64,000 nt of DNA from Colwellia_A sp047621305 (GTDB taxonomy: Bacteria > Pseudomonadota > Gammaproteobacteria > Enterobacterales > Alteromonadaceae). The notes under the pieces are model-generated. The model had not been told where the DNA came from and did no database searches. It worked only from the letters and a program-made list of their open reading frames with translations. Shown here in pieces: positions 16,825 to 25,671 of the stretch. Position 1 is the first letter of the stretch, and each line of letters starts with the position of its first letter. The position numbers were made by a program, and so were the translations under genes. Location of the stretch: assembly GCA_047621305.1 (NCBI GenBank), contig JBLHNB010000007.1, forward strand, positions 42,669 through 106,668, given 5' to 3'.

Positions 16825-16986
16825 ATACCAATTGAATTAAAGTAGTGATCTATTATAAGCGAGAGTAAATGTTCAAGAGCAAGGCGCTTGAGTGAGTAAT
16901 AGCATGCTATTGGGATTGAAAGCAACGCAGATATTGGATATTTAGACCGTCTTAGAATGATCGATTCATTATTTCAATTGGTATTA
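16825..16986. repeat. MITE-like element, copy 2 (subfamily A)
   Basis: About 162 bp with terminal inverted repeats ATACCAATTGAA / TTCAATTGGTAT. The centre has CAAGGCGCTTGAGTGAG, AATAGCATGCTATT and GGATTGAAAGCAACGCAG. It is nearly identical to the copy at 17320. The space around it (16775-17319) holds no credible gene; a 78-codon frame at 16992 lacks a ribosome site and family resemblance. Confidence 0.85.
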
Positions 16987-17319
16987 TAGCCATGTATTGC
17001 TGTGTTTTAACTTTGACCAAAATAGGAGGTGGAATTTCTTTGAATGCTGATTTTAAGGGAATAAAAAATATTTTAGGACTTAATACAGCGCTAAATAAGG
17101 TTATTGCGACCCCTGTGGAAATAATGAAGCTATCTAAAATATTTTGTGTACGTAAAAAATCATACCAAGCGCTATTGAGAAACAAAAAGCTCGCTCCCCA
17201 ACAAAAAATTACGACTATTTTTCTTTAAACAATAAGTTATTCACCTAACTCTGCTTGTTAACAACAGTGAACTTATACCAAAAATAACGTCATCTACTTG
17301 CGTGCTAATAAACTAACTA

Positions 17320-17482
17320 ATATCAATTGAATTAAAGTAGTGATCTATTATAAGCGAGGGTAAATGTTCAATAGCAAGGCGCTTGAATGAGTAATAGCGT
17401 GCTATTGGGATTGAAAGCAACGCAGGTATTGGATATTTAGACCGCCTTAGAATGATCGATTCATTATTGCAATGGGTATAAT
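17320..17482. repeat. MITE-like element, copy 3 (subfamily A)
   Basis: About 163 bp, same orientation as and only a few differences from the copy at 16825 (for example AATAGCGTGCTATT at the centre). The right terminal repeat is degraded (TTGCAATGGGTATAA). It ends just before the stop codon of the next, minus-strand gene. Confidence 0.85.
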
Positions 17483-17490
17483 ATCAATAT

Positions 17491-17895
17491 TCACGGCAGT
17501 CTTTTCCATACTTCATACTCCACGCGTTTTTCTTTATTCCAACGAGAGTTATACCAAGTATCGTTTTCGACTTTATATGTAAAAGTATACTCTTTACCTA
17601 AAGTAACCCCATAAGACGTGTGAATAGGGCTCTCAATATACTCACTTTCTGTAAAACGATAACTTCCTGCGCCAGAACTCCAAAACTTATTTCCAGACAT
17701 TGAAACAAAACTAAAATGCGTTTCCGAGATAACTTTAATGGAGCTTATTTTCAGGTCCTTATATTGAATAAGTGTACCTTTATCATTTACGTACTCTCCT
17801 GACATAAGCTGCCATGAACCCTTGAATTCATTTTCAGCCGCGTTTACAGTGAAAGTAAAAGCAAGCGTAATAATTATCAAAATAATTTTATTCAT
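17491..17895 (-). CDS. Secreted lipocalin-like protein of unknown function
   Basis: 134 residues from the ATG at 17895; a TTG directly before it is less likely, since GAGG sits at a good distance from the ATG. A signal peptide covers about residues 1-19 (ending VNAA). The mature part starts FKGSWQLMSGEYVNDKG and contains several short beta-strand-like segments. This pattern is like DUF4488/lipocalin-like domain proteins, in which a G-x-W motif opens the barrel. The family assignment is tentative and no ligand can be named. Confidence 0.65.
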   Translation of the reverse strand: MNKIILIIITLAFTFTVNAAENEFKGSWQLMSGEYVNDKGTLIQYKDLKISSIKVISETHFSFVSMSGNKFWSSGAGSYRFTESEYIESPIHTSYGVTLGKEYTFTYKVENDTWYNSRWNKEKRVEYEVWKRLP

Positions 17896-18046
17896 CAAAC
17901 AACCTCTAAATAGATAAACACCAGGTTAAGCTGCAAATTATAGCCGACTAAAATGGGTGTAAATGCGAAAACTTTAACATGAAGTTGCGACAACTGCGAA
18001 AATAAAACGTTGTAATATATAAAAATAATGTGCAATAAGTAAAAGA

Positions 18047-18168
18047 TATAACCCCGAGGTCATTGAAGATGCATGATTGAGTAATAGTGGGCTATTAGGA
18101 TTGAATGCAACGCAGTAGATGAGGTTTTTAGACTGTTCAAAACCTGAATCTTCAATGAGTACGGCTAT
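18047..18168. repeat. MITE-like element, copy 4 (subfamily B)
   Basis: About 120 bp with terminal inverted repeats around GTCATTGAAGATGC and GAATCTTCAATGAGTACGG. The core TGATTGAGTAATAG, GCTATTAGGATTGAATGCAA and CGCAGTAGATGAGG links it to subfamily A, although the ends differ. Confidence 0.8.
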
Positions 18169-18177
18169 ATGGCTACC

Positions 18178-18240
18178 AATACCACTTTGCGGACGTTCGG
18201 CAACTCGCGTGAAATAGCAATTGGATTAGATTTTGTATCG
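18178..18240 (-). repeat. Inverted repeat arm B
   Basis: On the minus strand it reads CGATACAAAATCTAATC, then 25 bases, then GAACGTCCGCAAAGTGGTAT. The first block is identical to arm A at 15863 and the last differs at only a few bases. The two arms enclose about 2.3 kb that includes two genes and three MITE-like copies. Confidence 0.7.
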
Positions 18241-18319
18241 TGATGCCAGAGTCTCTTGTTAAAATGTGATACGAAGTGGAATCGAGCAAGCGTTACGTGA
18301 CCTGTTAATTTTCTTAGCT

Positions 18320-18805
18320 TTAAAAATATTCCAACTCACGTTCTATTGCATTATGTTCATGTTGAAGTAGCTTTTTAAACTCAACGTCAGTACTTATTGT
18401 TGTAGCCTCTGAATATACAAACTCTATATTAGGCAATATGCGGTTGAATACTAATTTTGCACGTTTCATATGGAAATCCGACGTAACCAAAATAACATCC
18501 ATAATAGAATGTTTTTCTAGTATAGGTTTAGATAGCGTTGCATCTTCACGAGTAAATGAGCTTAAAGCAATATCAATAAATGAAGAAGCAGGAACACCTT
18601 TAGACATTAAATGGTCTTGTAAATATTTCCCATGTGGAACATTAGTTGAATTAAAGTGCTGACCAAAGCCACCAGTACAAAGTATTTTACAATCACCAAC
18701 TCTATTGTACTCAGAAAGTGCTTTTTCAGACCTTGAAAGAGCTATTGGTGATAAATTTCCACTTTCATCATTTGGGGAGCCTAAAACAATAATCGCACAA
18801 CTCAT
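18320..18805 (-). CDS. YdcF/ElyC-type DUF218 protein
   Basis: 161 residues, cytoplasmic, with no signal or membrane segment. The DUF218 pattern is clear: a starting strand AIIVLGSPND, a substrate loop ILCTGGFGQ, a SSFTREDATLSKPIL segment with the family's N/R-x-x-E/D-type pair, and ILVTSDFHMKRAKLVF (the S-x-x-H-x-x-R motif). Family members bind nucleotides (YdcF binds SAM) or act in envelope polysaccharide metabolism (ElyC, SanA). This one lacks the membrane anchor of SanA/ElyC, so its role is open. It stands alone among repeats. Confidence 0.8.
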   Translation of the reverse strand: MSCAIIVLGSPNDESGNLSPIALSRSEKALSEYNRVGDCKILCTGGFGQHFNSTNVPHGKYLQDHLMSKGVPASSFIDIALSSFTREDATLSKPILEKHSIMDVILVTSDFHMKRAKLVFNRILPNIEFVYSEATTISTDVEFKKLLQHEHNAIERELEYF

Positions 18806-19296
18806 GATAAAACGCCTTTAAAGCTAACGTAACTAGCCTGTATCATTTCTCTTTTAGAAAAAAAGCTTCGAACATTATTAAAAAGTGTGCCAGAAAACGC
18901 TTAACCAATTGAAATATATGGTAATAACCTACTAAAAAATGACCTTGGCAGGCTCTGTGAGTATAAATGTCACCCGTCATTTCCCACTTTGGAGAAACTC
19001 TACAGCCTCAACGTCTCGTTAAGAGGCAAAAAATGCTAATTGCTTTATTTGCTCAGTATAGTGTATACCCAAACCACGTCAAAAGGTATGGGATTTAAAT
19101 GATGGTGAATAACCTACTTACACAGCGTTATGGTAATCAAACGGCTTTAATTCTTGTTGCTCGATGTTCATAGCATCAAGTTTGACTTTAGCTCCCTGCT
19201 TTAGTTCATTATAAAGTGCTGCAATGACAGCTTAGTAATACGATTGGAAAACAGTATTTGCTCTACTGGCTCGGTTTTAGGTCATTTGGCACTATA
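18806..19296. other. Intergenic stretch with a possible gene remnant
   Basis: No intact gene. On the minus strand, 19233-19118 is a short open frame reading LYNELKQGAKVKLDAMN and ending FDYHNAV-stop, which looks like the tail of a lost protein. The family was not recognised. Confidence 0.3.
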
Positions 19297-19457
19297 TATA
19301 CCCGTGGTCATTGAAGATGCGTGATTTTGAGCATGGCTAAAAATTTTAGCTACAAGATGCATGATTGAGTAATAGCTGGCTATTAGGATTGAATGCAACG
19401 CAGTAGATGAGGTTTTTAGACTGATCAAAACCTGCATCTTCAATGAGTACGGGTATA
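19297..19457. repeat. MITE-like element, copy 5 (subfamily B)
   Basis: About 161 bp with terminal repeats of 24 bp and only a few mismatches (TATACCCGTGGTCATTGAAG against the complement of CTTCAATGAGTACGGGTATA). It carries the same core as the copy at 18047 plus about 40 extra bases near the left end. A 91-codon frame runs across it but is a product of the repeat. Confidence 0.85.
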
Positions 19458-19930
19458 GTTCTGGAAATACTGAGACTTCCCTAATTTCCTTACTGTATGG
19501 GTTAGTAGGTGATGCCACCGTAGTATATTGGTTGTTTATCAGAACTGAATTTGTCATCTTTATTTCATATAGATATCTAAAAATATCATTCCAATGAATT
19601 AATTGAAATTATGCTGCTGTATACTGGTTGGATTCCTCTTTGACCGCAAATATTGAACCATAATTGTCATTATGGCACCTGATCATCAGAATAGTTTACT
19701 CGAACGCGAATAAGCTAACAAAGAAACACTTGTGTTAAATTTAGCTGCTTAACTTAACTTGAAATAACGGCCACCTTTGAACGCTAATAATAGTACCTTT
19801 AAGAAATTAACTACCGCTTTGAGGAATCTAATTACTGCATTTCAAGTTAATCACTTAATCATTAAGGTTGAAAATGTTTGGATTTAGCAATCTTACTAGA
19901 ACGATAGTCTAAGAAGCATTGAAGTTAATT
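19458..19930. other. Intergenic stretch, nothing recognised
   Basis: AT-rich; no gene, RNA or clear hairpin was found before the AraC-type gene. Confidence 0.4.
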
Positions 19931-20803
19931 TTATTTAATTGGTAGATAGATATCTGTGATCATTTGATGTTCTGGTACATCAGGAAAGAAACTAACTCTT
20001 TCAAAAAACAACGGAAAGTTTCGCAGTTCTTCATGGTTTTTTTTGAGCCAGTCACTATATAAAAAATGAATGGCGTTAGTCATATCTTCGTCTGCGCCAA
20101 TATGCCGGATAACCGCGCAACGACCACTTAGAATAGATTTAGTTATTACCCCAGAGTCATTAATTTGCACTTCATCTTGAATTTCGGCACAAAGATCAAA
20201 TCGATACTCCTTAGGAGTAACCGTAGTAGGATCATCATACACTAAATTAAATGTTCTACTTTTACTTGGCGGTAACTTATTCTCTTTACGCCATGAAATA
20301 AACTGTCTAATACTTTGACCAAGTAACTCAGGCGCGCCTCGGTGCTCTAGCACCGCTATTTTCATCGTCGCAACATCTTTAATCGTTACTTCAATGTCAT
20401 CATCATTTTTTTGCATTCTAAATTTCCTCAACATGTTTAATGGTTTGTTATTCTCATGCCAAGGGAGCCAATCAGGATCACGTCTAAAGTTAGAAGGGCT
20501 TTGTTTTGTTGAGCGTTTAAAGGCACGTGAAAATGCCTCAGCACTTTCGTAGCCGTTATCTAAGGCAATATCAATGACTCTACTTTTCTGTCGAAACGCT
20601 AATTGATATGACGCCCGTCTGAACCGCAATTTTTGTATATAACTCGTAACATTCATTGCTAATAATGTAGAAAATTGACGATGAAAGTGAAACTTTGAAA
20701 TACAGGCTATTTCAGCTAATTTATCCACAGATAAATCTTCATATAAATGTATGTCAATGTAATCAAGTACCTGACAAATACGTTTTTGATAGTCAATCGC
20801 CAT
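19931..20803 (-). CDS. AraC-family regulator with GyrI-like effector domain
   Basis: 290 residues. The AraC DNA-binding domain is at the N-terminus (about residues 8-108): DLSVDKLAEIACISKFHFHRQF forms the first helix-turn-helix and VIDIALDNGYESAEAFSRAFKR the second. The C-terminal half, from about residue 130 (VTIKDVATMKIAVLEHRGAP), is a GyrI-like/SOUL-type ligand-binding domain. It contains CAVIRHIGA and ends with the typical DIYLPIK. This is the Rob/SoxS-like arrangement found in regulators that sense small amphipathic or drug-like molecules. No obvious target gene is adjacent; the neighbour is a methyltransferase gene after a pseudogene remnant. Confidence 0.9.
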   Translation of the reverse strand: MAIDYQKRICQVLDYIDIHLYEDLSVDKLAEIACISKFHFHRQFSTLLAMNVTSYIQKLRFRRASYQLAFRQKSRVIDIALDNGYESAEAFSRAFKRSTKQSPSNFRRDPDWLPWHENNKPLNMLRKFRMQKNDDDIEVTIKDVATMKIAVLEHRGAPELLGQSIRQFISWRKENKLPPSKSRTFNLVYDDPTTVTPKEYRFDLCAEIQDEVQINDSGVITKSILSGRCAVIRHIGADEDMTNAIHFLYSDWLKKNHEELRNFPLFFERVSFFPDVPEHQMITDIYLPIK

Positions 20804-20942
20804 GGCTTCCTCTAAATTTTAATTAATGAACTGTTTGTTGATCTTGGCAAAATAAATGTTACCGAGATTAGGGTGATAAAACATGATTGAAGTTGCGGTA
20901 TTGGTCTTATGTTAACTAAATTATCAGTAGAGAGGCCGGTTA

Positions 20943-21060
20943 CCTTAATTTTTCTGCAACATACTCAACAATCGCAAGGATCGATGTTACTCCAGGTGAG
21001 TCAATAGTAAAGAGATTGAACAGCTCTTTAAACCGTGTTCTTGAGCATATTGAAGTGCGA
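20943..21060 (-). pseudogene. C-terminal remnant of an FAD-dependent oxidoreductase (LhgO-like)
   Basis: On the minus strand, AAAGAGCTGTTC begins a frame reading KELFNLFTIDSPGVTSILAI, then VEYVAEKLR-stop. It resembles the SPGLTSSLAIxEYVA tail of 2-hydroxyglutarate oxidase-type flavoproteins. The piece upstream (TTIALQYAQEHGLK) is in another frame. Only the end survives, so this is a decayed gene. Confidence 0.45.
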
Positions 21061-21081
21061 TGGTTGTAGCTGCTCAATTAC

Positions 21082-21687
21082 TTAAGCCATCTGCCAAATA
21101 AGCCATTGATTATTGGCTGGCATATCTTTATCTGTAATTAATTTAAACCCTTGTTTTACTGCCAGTTCATTTACTTTTTCAAAATCGCGAATACCGCTTT
21201 TAACATCTCTATCTTGTAACCATAATTGGAAATTTTCATTGCTGGTGCTGGTATATTGACCTTGATATTTAAAAGGCCCATAAACACATAATAAGGTACC
21301 TATTTTACAAACTTTGTTCATATTTTCAAAAAGTTTTTCTACATGTTGCCATGACATTATATGTAATGTATTGGCGGTAAATATTGCCTCATATTTTATA
21401 TTAGGCCATTGATGTTTATCAGCAACATCTAGCACTATTGGTGGTTGGCAATTATTTAAGAAAGCATTGGCAATGTTGTGATTTAATGCGGGTATATTCT
21501 CATTAAGGTCAGAAGGTTGCCACTTGATGTGAGGGATGTTTTTGGAGAAGTGAATAGCATGTTGACCAGATAAACTCCCTATTTCTAGCACTTGTTGGCC
21601 AGTAGTAAGCATTGCTATTAACTCAGCTAGAATAACCGCTTGATTACGTTCACAGGAAGGGGAGAAATTTAACATAAAAAGCTTCAA
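21082..21687 (-). CDS. DUF938 SAM-dependent methyltransferase
   Basis: 201 residues. The start MLNFSPSCERNQAVILAELI (Met at residue 5 is the likelier start) is typical of DUF938, in which SP.-ERN-.PI opens the protein. The SAM-binding glycine motif is VLEIGSLSGQHAIHFSK. Further family motifs are WQPSDLNEN, FTANTLHIMSW and YGPFKYQGQYTSTSNENF. It is a class I methyltransferase fold; the substrate is unknown. It stands as a single gene between the ROK kinase and the flavoprotein remnant. Confidence 0.88.
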   Translation of the reverse strand: MKLFMLNFSPSCERNQAVILAELIAMLTTGQQVLEIGSLSGQHAIHFSKNIPHIKWQPSDLNENIPALNHNIANAFLNNCQPPIVLDVADKHQWPNIKYEAIFTANTLHIMSWQHVEKLFENMNKVCKIGTLLCVYGPFKYQGQYTSTSNENFQLWLQDRDVKSGIRDFEKVNELAVKQGFKLITDKDMPANNQWLIWQMA

Positions 21688-21774
21688 CTTAGAAAGATTG
21701 AAGCTACTATAGTGATGTTCGCTTTAGAAATGAACTCTTTAGCATATTATTTGAGTATAAAGTGACCGTAAGCT

Positions 21775-22647
21775 CTATGCTTTGTTTATTGACGTGAGAT
21801 ACAAGTGCGCAGCACCTAATAATGCACTGTCGCTTTTTTGGCTTGGTACGATATTAAGATTATCGATCACCCTTTTAAGAGGAAATCCGTTCAATTCTTG
21901 CCATAGGGCGTCAATAAATAAATCAAATGACTGTGCTACCGAGCCCCCAATAACAATAAGTTGTGGATCAAGCATCAATAAAATAGGCGTTATAGCATTG
22001 GCTAAATGTTTACCAAACGCTTGAAATGCGGCATTGGCATGTGTATCCCCATTGCGGGCTTTCGCTGCTAAGTCTGCGCCAGACTCTTGGTAATGTTTAA
22101 CAAAAAATTGACCTGAACAATAATCATCAATGGTTGCATCTAAATAATTAATGCAGCCTACTTCCCCTGCGCCACAATTATGCCCCGCATAGAGTTGATT
22201 ATTTGAAACGATACCTGCGCCAAAACCCGTACCTAGGCAGATGCCAACAATATCTTTGTAGCCTTGACCAGCGCCATTTAAATGCTCACCAACCGTAAAG
22301 CAATTAACATCATTATTGATGTAAACTGGCAGATTAAAGTGTGCTTCTAAATCTTTTTTGAGTGAAACTTCTTGCCATGATTGGATGTTAATCGTTTCAT
22401 AAATAATACCTTGTTCAACATCAACGATACTGGGTACGCCTATAGCGATAGCGACCATATTATCTAACTTAATTTTATCAATACAGGTAATGATGAAAGC
22501 CAAAATTTCTTTTGCACTGCCCTGAGCACAAAATGGAAGCGTTTCAACCGCTTCCATAACACCGTCATTTAAACAGGAAAAACTATAACGTCCTGACGTT
22601 ATTTTTGTGCCGCCAATATCCAATGCAGCAATTGAAGAATCTAACAT
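21775..22647 (-). CDS. ROK-family sugar kinase, probably N-acetylglucosamine kinase
   Basis: 290 residues. The ATP-phosphate motif ALDIGGTKITSGRY is at the N-terminus, the catalytic Asp region is YINNDVNCFTVGEH, and GTGFGAGIV and GGSVAQSFDLF follow. The zinc-finger loop of most ROK kinases (CxCGxxGCxE) is absent: GAGEVGCINYLDATIDDYCSG replaces it, so this is a zinc-less or atypical member. Its position next to chitobiase and NagX suggests it phosphorylates GlcNAc released from chitobiose; glucose or another hexose cannot be excluded. Its promoter region carries the same direct repeats as the nagX/araC intergenic region. Confidence 0.8.
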   Translation of the reverse strand: MLDSSIAALDIGGTKITSGRYSFSCLNDGVMEAVETLPFCAQGSAKEILAFIITCIDKIKLDNMVAIAIGVPSIVDVEQGIIYETINIQSWQEVSLKKDLEAHFNLPVYINNDVNCFTVGEHLNGAGQGYKDIVGICLGTGFGAGIVSNNQLYAGHNCGAGEVGCINYLDATIDDYCSGQFFVKHYQESGADLAAKARNGDTHANAAFQAFGKHLANAITPILLMLDPQLIVIGGSVAQSFDLFIDALWQELNGFPLKRVIDNLNIVPSQKSDSALLGAAHLYLTSINKA

Positions 22648-22707
22648 TAACTAAACCAATGAACTAAACTTGGCGACTATTTTGCAAGAAGTAAACACTA
22701 AAAATAT

Positions 22708-22741
22708 GTACTTATCTAACCGATAAAAGTACTTTTCTACC
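22708..22741 (+). promoter_or_regulatory. Candidate AraC-type operator (direct repeat) upstream of the ROK kinase gene
   Basis: GTACTTATCTAACC (22708-22721) and GTACTTTTCTACC (22729-22741) are direct repeats 21 bp apart, two helical turns, 61 bases before the kinase start. The same pair with the same spacing and relative orientation lies at 26913-26946. Confidence 0.6.
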
Positions 22742-22779
22742 ATGATAATAGTAAACAAAGCCTTATCTCAATTGGTATT

Positions 22780-22813
22780 ACCTATGGTTAACAAAACATG
22801 TTTAACCATAGGT
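22780..22813 (-). terminator. Hairpin after the chitobiase gene
   Basis: ACCTATGGTTAA / TTAACCATAGGT form a 12-bp stem with a 10-base loop, 11 bases after the chitobiase stop. No T run follows, so it may protect the transcript 3' end or be a weak terminator. Confidence 0.5.
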
Positions 22814-22823
22814 AGTTGAGCGA

Positions 22824-25508
22824 CTATTTTTGAGACTTACTAAGGATCAAACTTCGACCTGCACGTTGTCTATCAATTGTTCGCGCTCGCACAGTGACCG
22901 GTAAAGTTACTTCAACAGGCTGTTGATAAGATTGCCAATCACCATCTGCTTGGCTATATTCAAGCGGTAAACCGACTAAAGAACTGTTAATGTTTAACTT
23001 ACCCGCAATAATTTTCGCACCTACCGTAGGTATACGATAAAAAACACCTGCTTTGTCTAGTTTTGCCAGTTCTTTTTGACCTAGAGTATTAGAGAACTGT
23101 TGCCATGCTTGCTCACGGTTCGCTTTTTGATTGGCAGTAAATACACCTGAACTTCTATCAAACACCGCACCTTGATAATTATACGGCACTTCCCAACTAG
23201 GTTTATGCCAAGCACGTTCGGCTAAGGTTAATAATCGGGGATAGATCATATATTCGGCTTGTTGCTCACTACGAATGGTTTCACTCCACAGCTGGCCTTG
23301 AATACCGCTAACGTGGTAGTTTTTAGGTAGCGGTTGATGGGTGACATTACCTTGTTCATCCTTTTTTAAACGGTCATCAATACTAAAAGGCTGGCCCGCA
23401 GTGTTAACTCTAAATTCTGCATGCACAGGTAAATTATCAGGCATAAAATTAAAGATACTACGACTGTTAGTGCGACGAGATGCCCAATGGTAACCACGTT
23501 CTTTTGGGTCTATTTCATAAGGAAAATCAAAATAAAAAACATCTGGGGTCGATAAAATTACGTTCCAGCCTCTGCCAGCCTGTTCACTTACTTGTTTATG
23601 CGCGCCTTTTGGTAAAGGTCCCCAAATATACGAATAAACATCTTTGGGCATGTTCTCAACATGCGTCTCACCTAAGCCGTCATTCCAACCACCTACCGCA
23701 ATTCCTTTACTGGCAATCATATTCGATACGCGCTCAATAAAGTGTGCACCTAAATGTTTTTCATCGTTCACCTCATTACTTTTATCCTTGATCAAGGCTT
23801 GGCAAACAGGCGAGTCAATCCAAGCACCGGCGGTTTCATCTGCGCCAATATGATACATGGTTAATGGGTGGTTAACTTGGTTATGCATTGCCTGCAAGTC
23901 TTCTAATACACGGTCAACAAAGGTATAAGCCGATTCCATACAAATATTAATGGTATTGTCATTATAATTTTGAATTGAGCTGTACTGGGTTTTATCATCA
24001 AAATCGCTGAGTAAATAGCGTATTGCTTCTGGTTCATTTTCTTTTTTCATGTAATGGCGATAACGTGCTTCCATTGCTTTTATTGCTGCCCGAGAATGTC
24101 CCGGCATATCAAGAGATGGAATAACTTGAATATGATGGCGGCTCGCCATGGTTAATATTTCTTGATAATCACTTACTGAATAATAACCATCTCTGTCGGT
24201 AGCAGAAGCTCCACCTAATTGCGGCTGCAAACAGTTTTGATCTGACAGATCCATACAACGCTTACTGCCAACATCTGTCAATTCAGGGAAACTAGGCAGT
24301 GCTAAACGCCAACCTTCATCTTCTGCTAAATGTAGATGTAACTTATTTAATTTATACGCTGCCATTTGTTTGATCAGCGCAAAAACCATTTCTTTGTCAT
24401 GAAAATTACGAGCAACATCTAAATGCTGACCTCGGTAGGCATAACGAGGTTCATCATCAATTTCTATAAGAGGAACAGATAAATCGCCCAAGGTTAGTAA
24501 GCTGGCAAGTGTTTGTAACCCATAAAAAGCACCGGTTTTGTCTGTTGATAAAATGGTGATCTCTTTTTCATTAATACTAAGTTGGTAACTTCCTATTTTT
24601 TCATCGCTTTTACTATTAAGTTTTACCTTAACGGCAAAGCCTTTCTTATTTTGGCTTACCCCTAACATATTTAAACGCTCAAGGGCTGCTGCAATGTCTT
24701 TTTTGGTGAAGTCATTATTAACACTATCAAGTTCAATATTGATACCTGAAGCCAAATCAATACGTTTACTTTCATCAATAATACGTAACGATTTTGGTGT
24801 AGGGATAACAGCGAAAGGTAAGTGCTTACTTTCTTTTTTAACGTCTATATTATTTTGATAAATACGCTCAGCCGATGCGTATTGGTTAATGTCATCAGGG
24901 GCTGATTTGATTTGTTTATCAACATTATCGAAAGACACAACATAGGGTTGGATCTCTAATTTAGTTTCAGGGTCAATGGTCGTTTTAGTACTTTCGATTA
25001 CCGCAGGGCTTAAGTTTTTTGCAGCTAACCAATAGTTTGGCATAAGTTCAGATTCACCAATAAGTGTACTCGCTACCCACAACTTAACGATTTTACTTTC
25101 TCCGGCATTAAAACCAGTGAAATTTTCATTAGGTGCAATTTGATGAATATCACCATTTATGTGCACTAAAGTGAGCTGTTCTCCCTTAGCAGCGTAAGTA
25201 GGATAAACCTGTGAAAAATTTACTTGCCAATCAGTCACTAAGCTTGCTGACGTATTAGTTAGACTAATCTCGGCGCTATAACAATGTGCAATTTTTTTGC
25301 CTTTATCATCAGGACAATCCGTTTCAATATTGCTAAAAAATTTATAGTTAACCTGCAAATTTTTGGCAAGTTCATTAAGCTGGCTTTGCCCAATAGGCAT
25401 AACACCTTTAATAGTGTTTTCTGCCATTGTAGAGTCAACAGCATTATCACAAGCAGCCAGTAATAATAATGGCAAAACGCTAGATATTTTTTTCATTAAT
25501 TGTGTCAT
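22824..25508 (-). CDS. Beta-N-acetylhexosaminidase / chitobiase, GH20 lipoprotein
   Basis: 894 residues. A lipoprotein signal with lipobox LLAAC near residue 20 anchors it in the envelope. Domains in order are: an N-terminal carbohydrate-binding chitobiase domain (about 45-195), the GH20 b domain (about 230-360), the GH20 TIM barrel (about 365-790) and a C-terminal beta domain. In the barrel, HLHLAEDEGWRL, DMPGHSRAAI and HIGADETAGAW are seen; the last carries the catalytic Asp-Glu pair near residue 556. It cleaves chitobiose and chito-oligomers to GlcNAc. It follows nagX by 163 bp and is probably co-regulated with it and the ROK kinase. Confidence 0.94.
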   Translation of the reverse strand: MTQLMKKISSVLPLLLLAACDNAVDSTMAENTIKGVMPIGQSQLNELAKNLQVNYKFFSNIETDCPDDKGKKIAHCYSAEISLTNTSASLVTDWQVNFSQVYPTYAAKGEQLTLVHINGDIHQIAPNENFTGFNAGESKIVKLWVASTLIGESELMPNYWLAAKNLSPAVIESTKTTIDPETKLEIQPYVVSFDNVDKQIKSAPDDINQYASAERIYQNNIDVKKESKHLPFAVIPTPKSLRIIDESKRIDLASGINIELDSVNNDFTKKDIAAALERLNMLGVSQNKKGFAVKVKLNSKSDEKIGSYQLSINEKEITILSTDKTGAFYGLQTLASLLTLGDLSVPLIEIDDEPRYAYRGQHLDVARNFHDKEMVFALIKQMAAYKLNKLHLHLAEDEGWRLALPSFPELTDVGSKRCMDLSDQNCLQPQLGGASATDRDGYYSVSDYQEILTMASRHHIQVIPSLDMPGHSRAAIKAMEARYRHYMKKENEPEAIRYLLSDFDDKTQYSSIQNYNDNTINICMESAYTFVDRVLEDLQAMHNQVNHPLTMYHIGADETAGAWIDSPVCQALIKDKSNEVNDEKHLGAHFIERVSNMIASKGIAVGGWNDGLGETHVENMPKDVYSYIWGPLPKGAHKQVSEQAGRGWNVILSTPDVFYFDFPYEIDPKERGYHWASRRTNSRSIFNFMPDNLPVHAEFRVNTAGQPFSIDDRLKKDEQGNVTHQPLPKNYHVSGIQGQLWSETIRSEQQAEYMIYPRLLTLAERAWHKPSWEVPYNYQGAVFDRSSGVFTANQKANREQAWQQFSNTLGQKELAKLDKAGVFYRIPTVGAKIIAGKLNINSSLVGLPLEYSQADGDWQSYQQPVEVTLPVTVRARTIDRQRAGRSLILSKSQK

Positions 25509-25671
25509 CGATATTTCATTCCTATTACTTTATGATTTGTTAATAGTGCCATTTTTATTTTTACTGGTAGACGCTATAACTCGCTAACAGTTTTCATTAT
25601 TCATAGTGGCGATTATAATAAAAAAAGTTAAGTTAAATTATGTGAAATTAAATTAAATCATGTGAAATCAG

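Noticed and set aside
16992..17228. 78-codon open frame after MITE-like copy 2
   Set aside because: No ribosome site, overlapped by a similar frame on the other strand, low-complexity AT sequence between two repeats.
18241..18319. Second attC-like site beside the DUF218 gene
   Set aside because: AGCGTTACGTGAC and GCTAACGTAACTAGC carry core-like bases but no matching paired arms were found.
19282..19557. 91-codon open frame on the minus strand
   Set aside because: It runs across the MITE-like copy 5; the repeat makes the frame open. No ribosome site or family resemblance.
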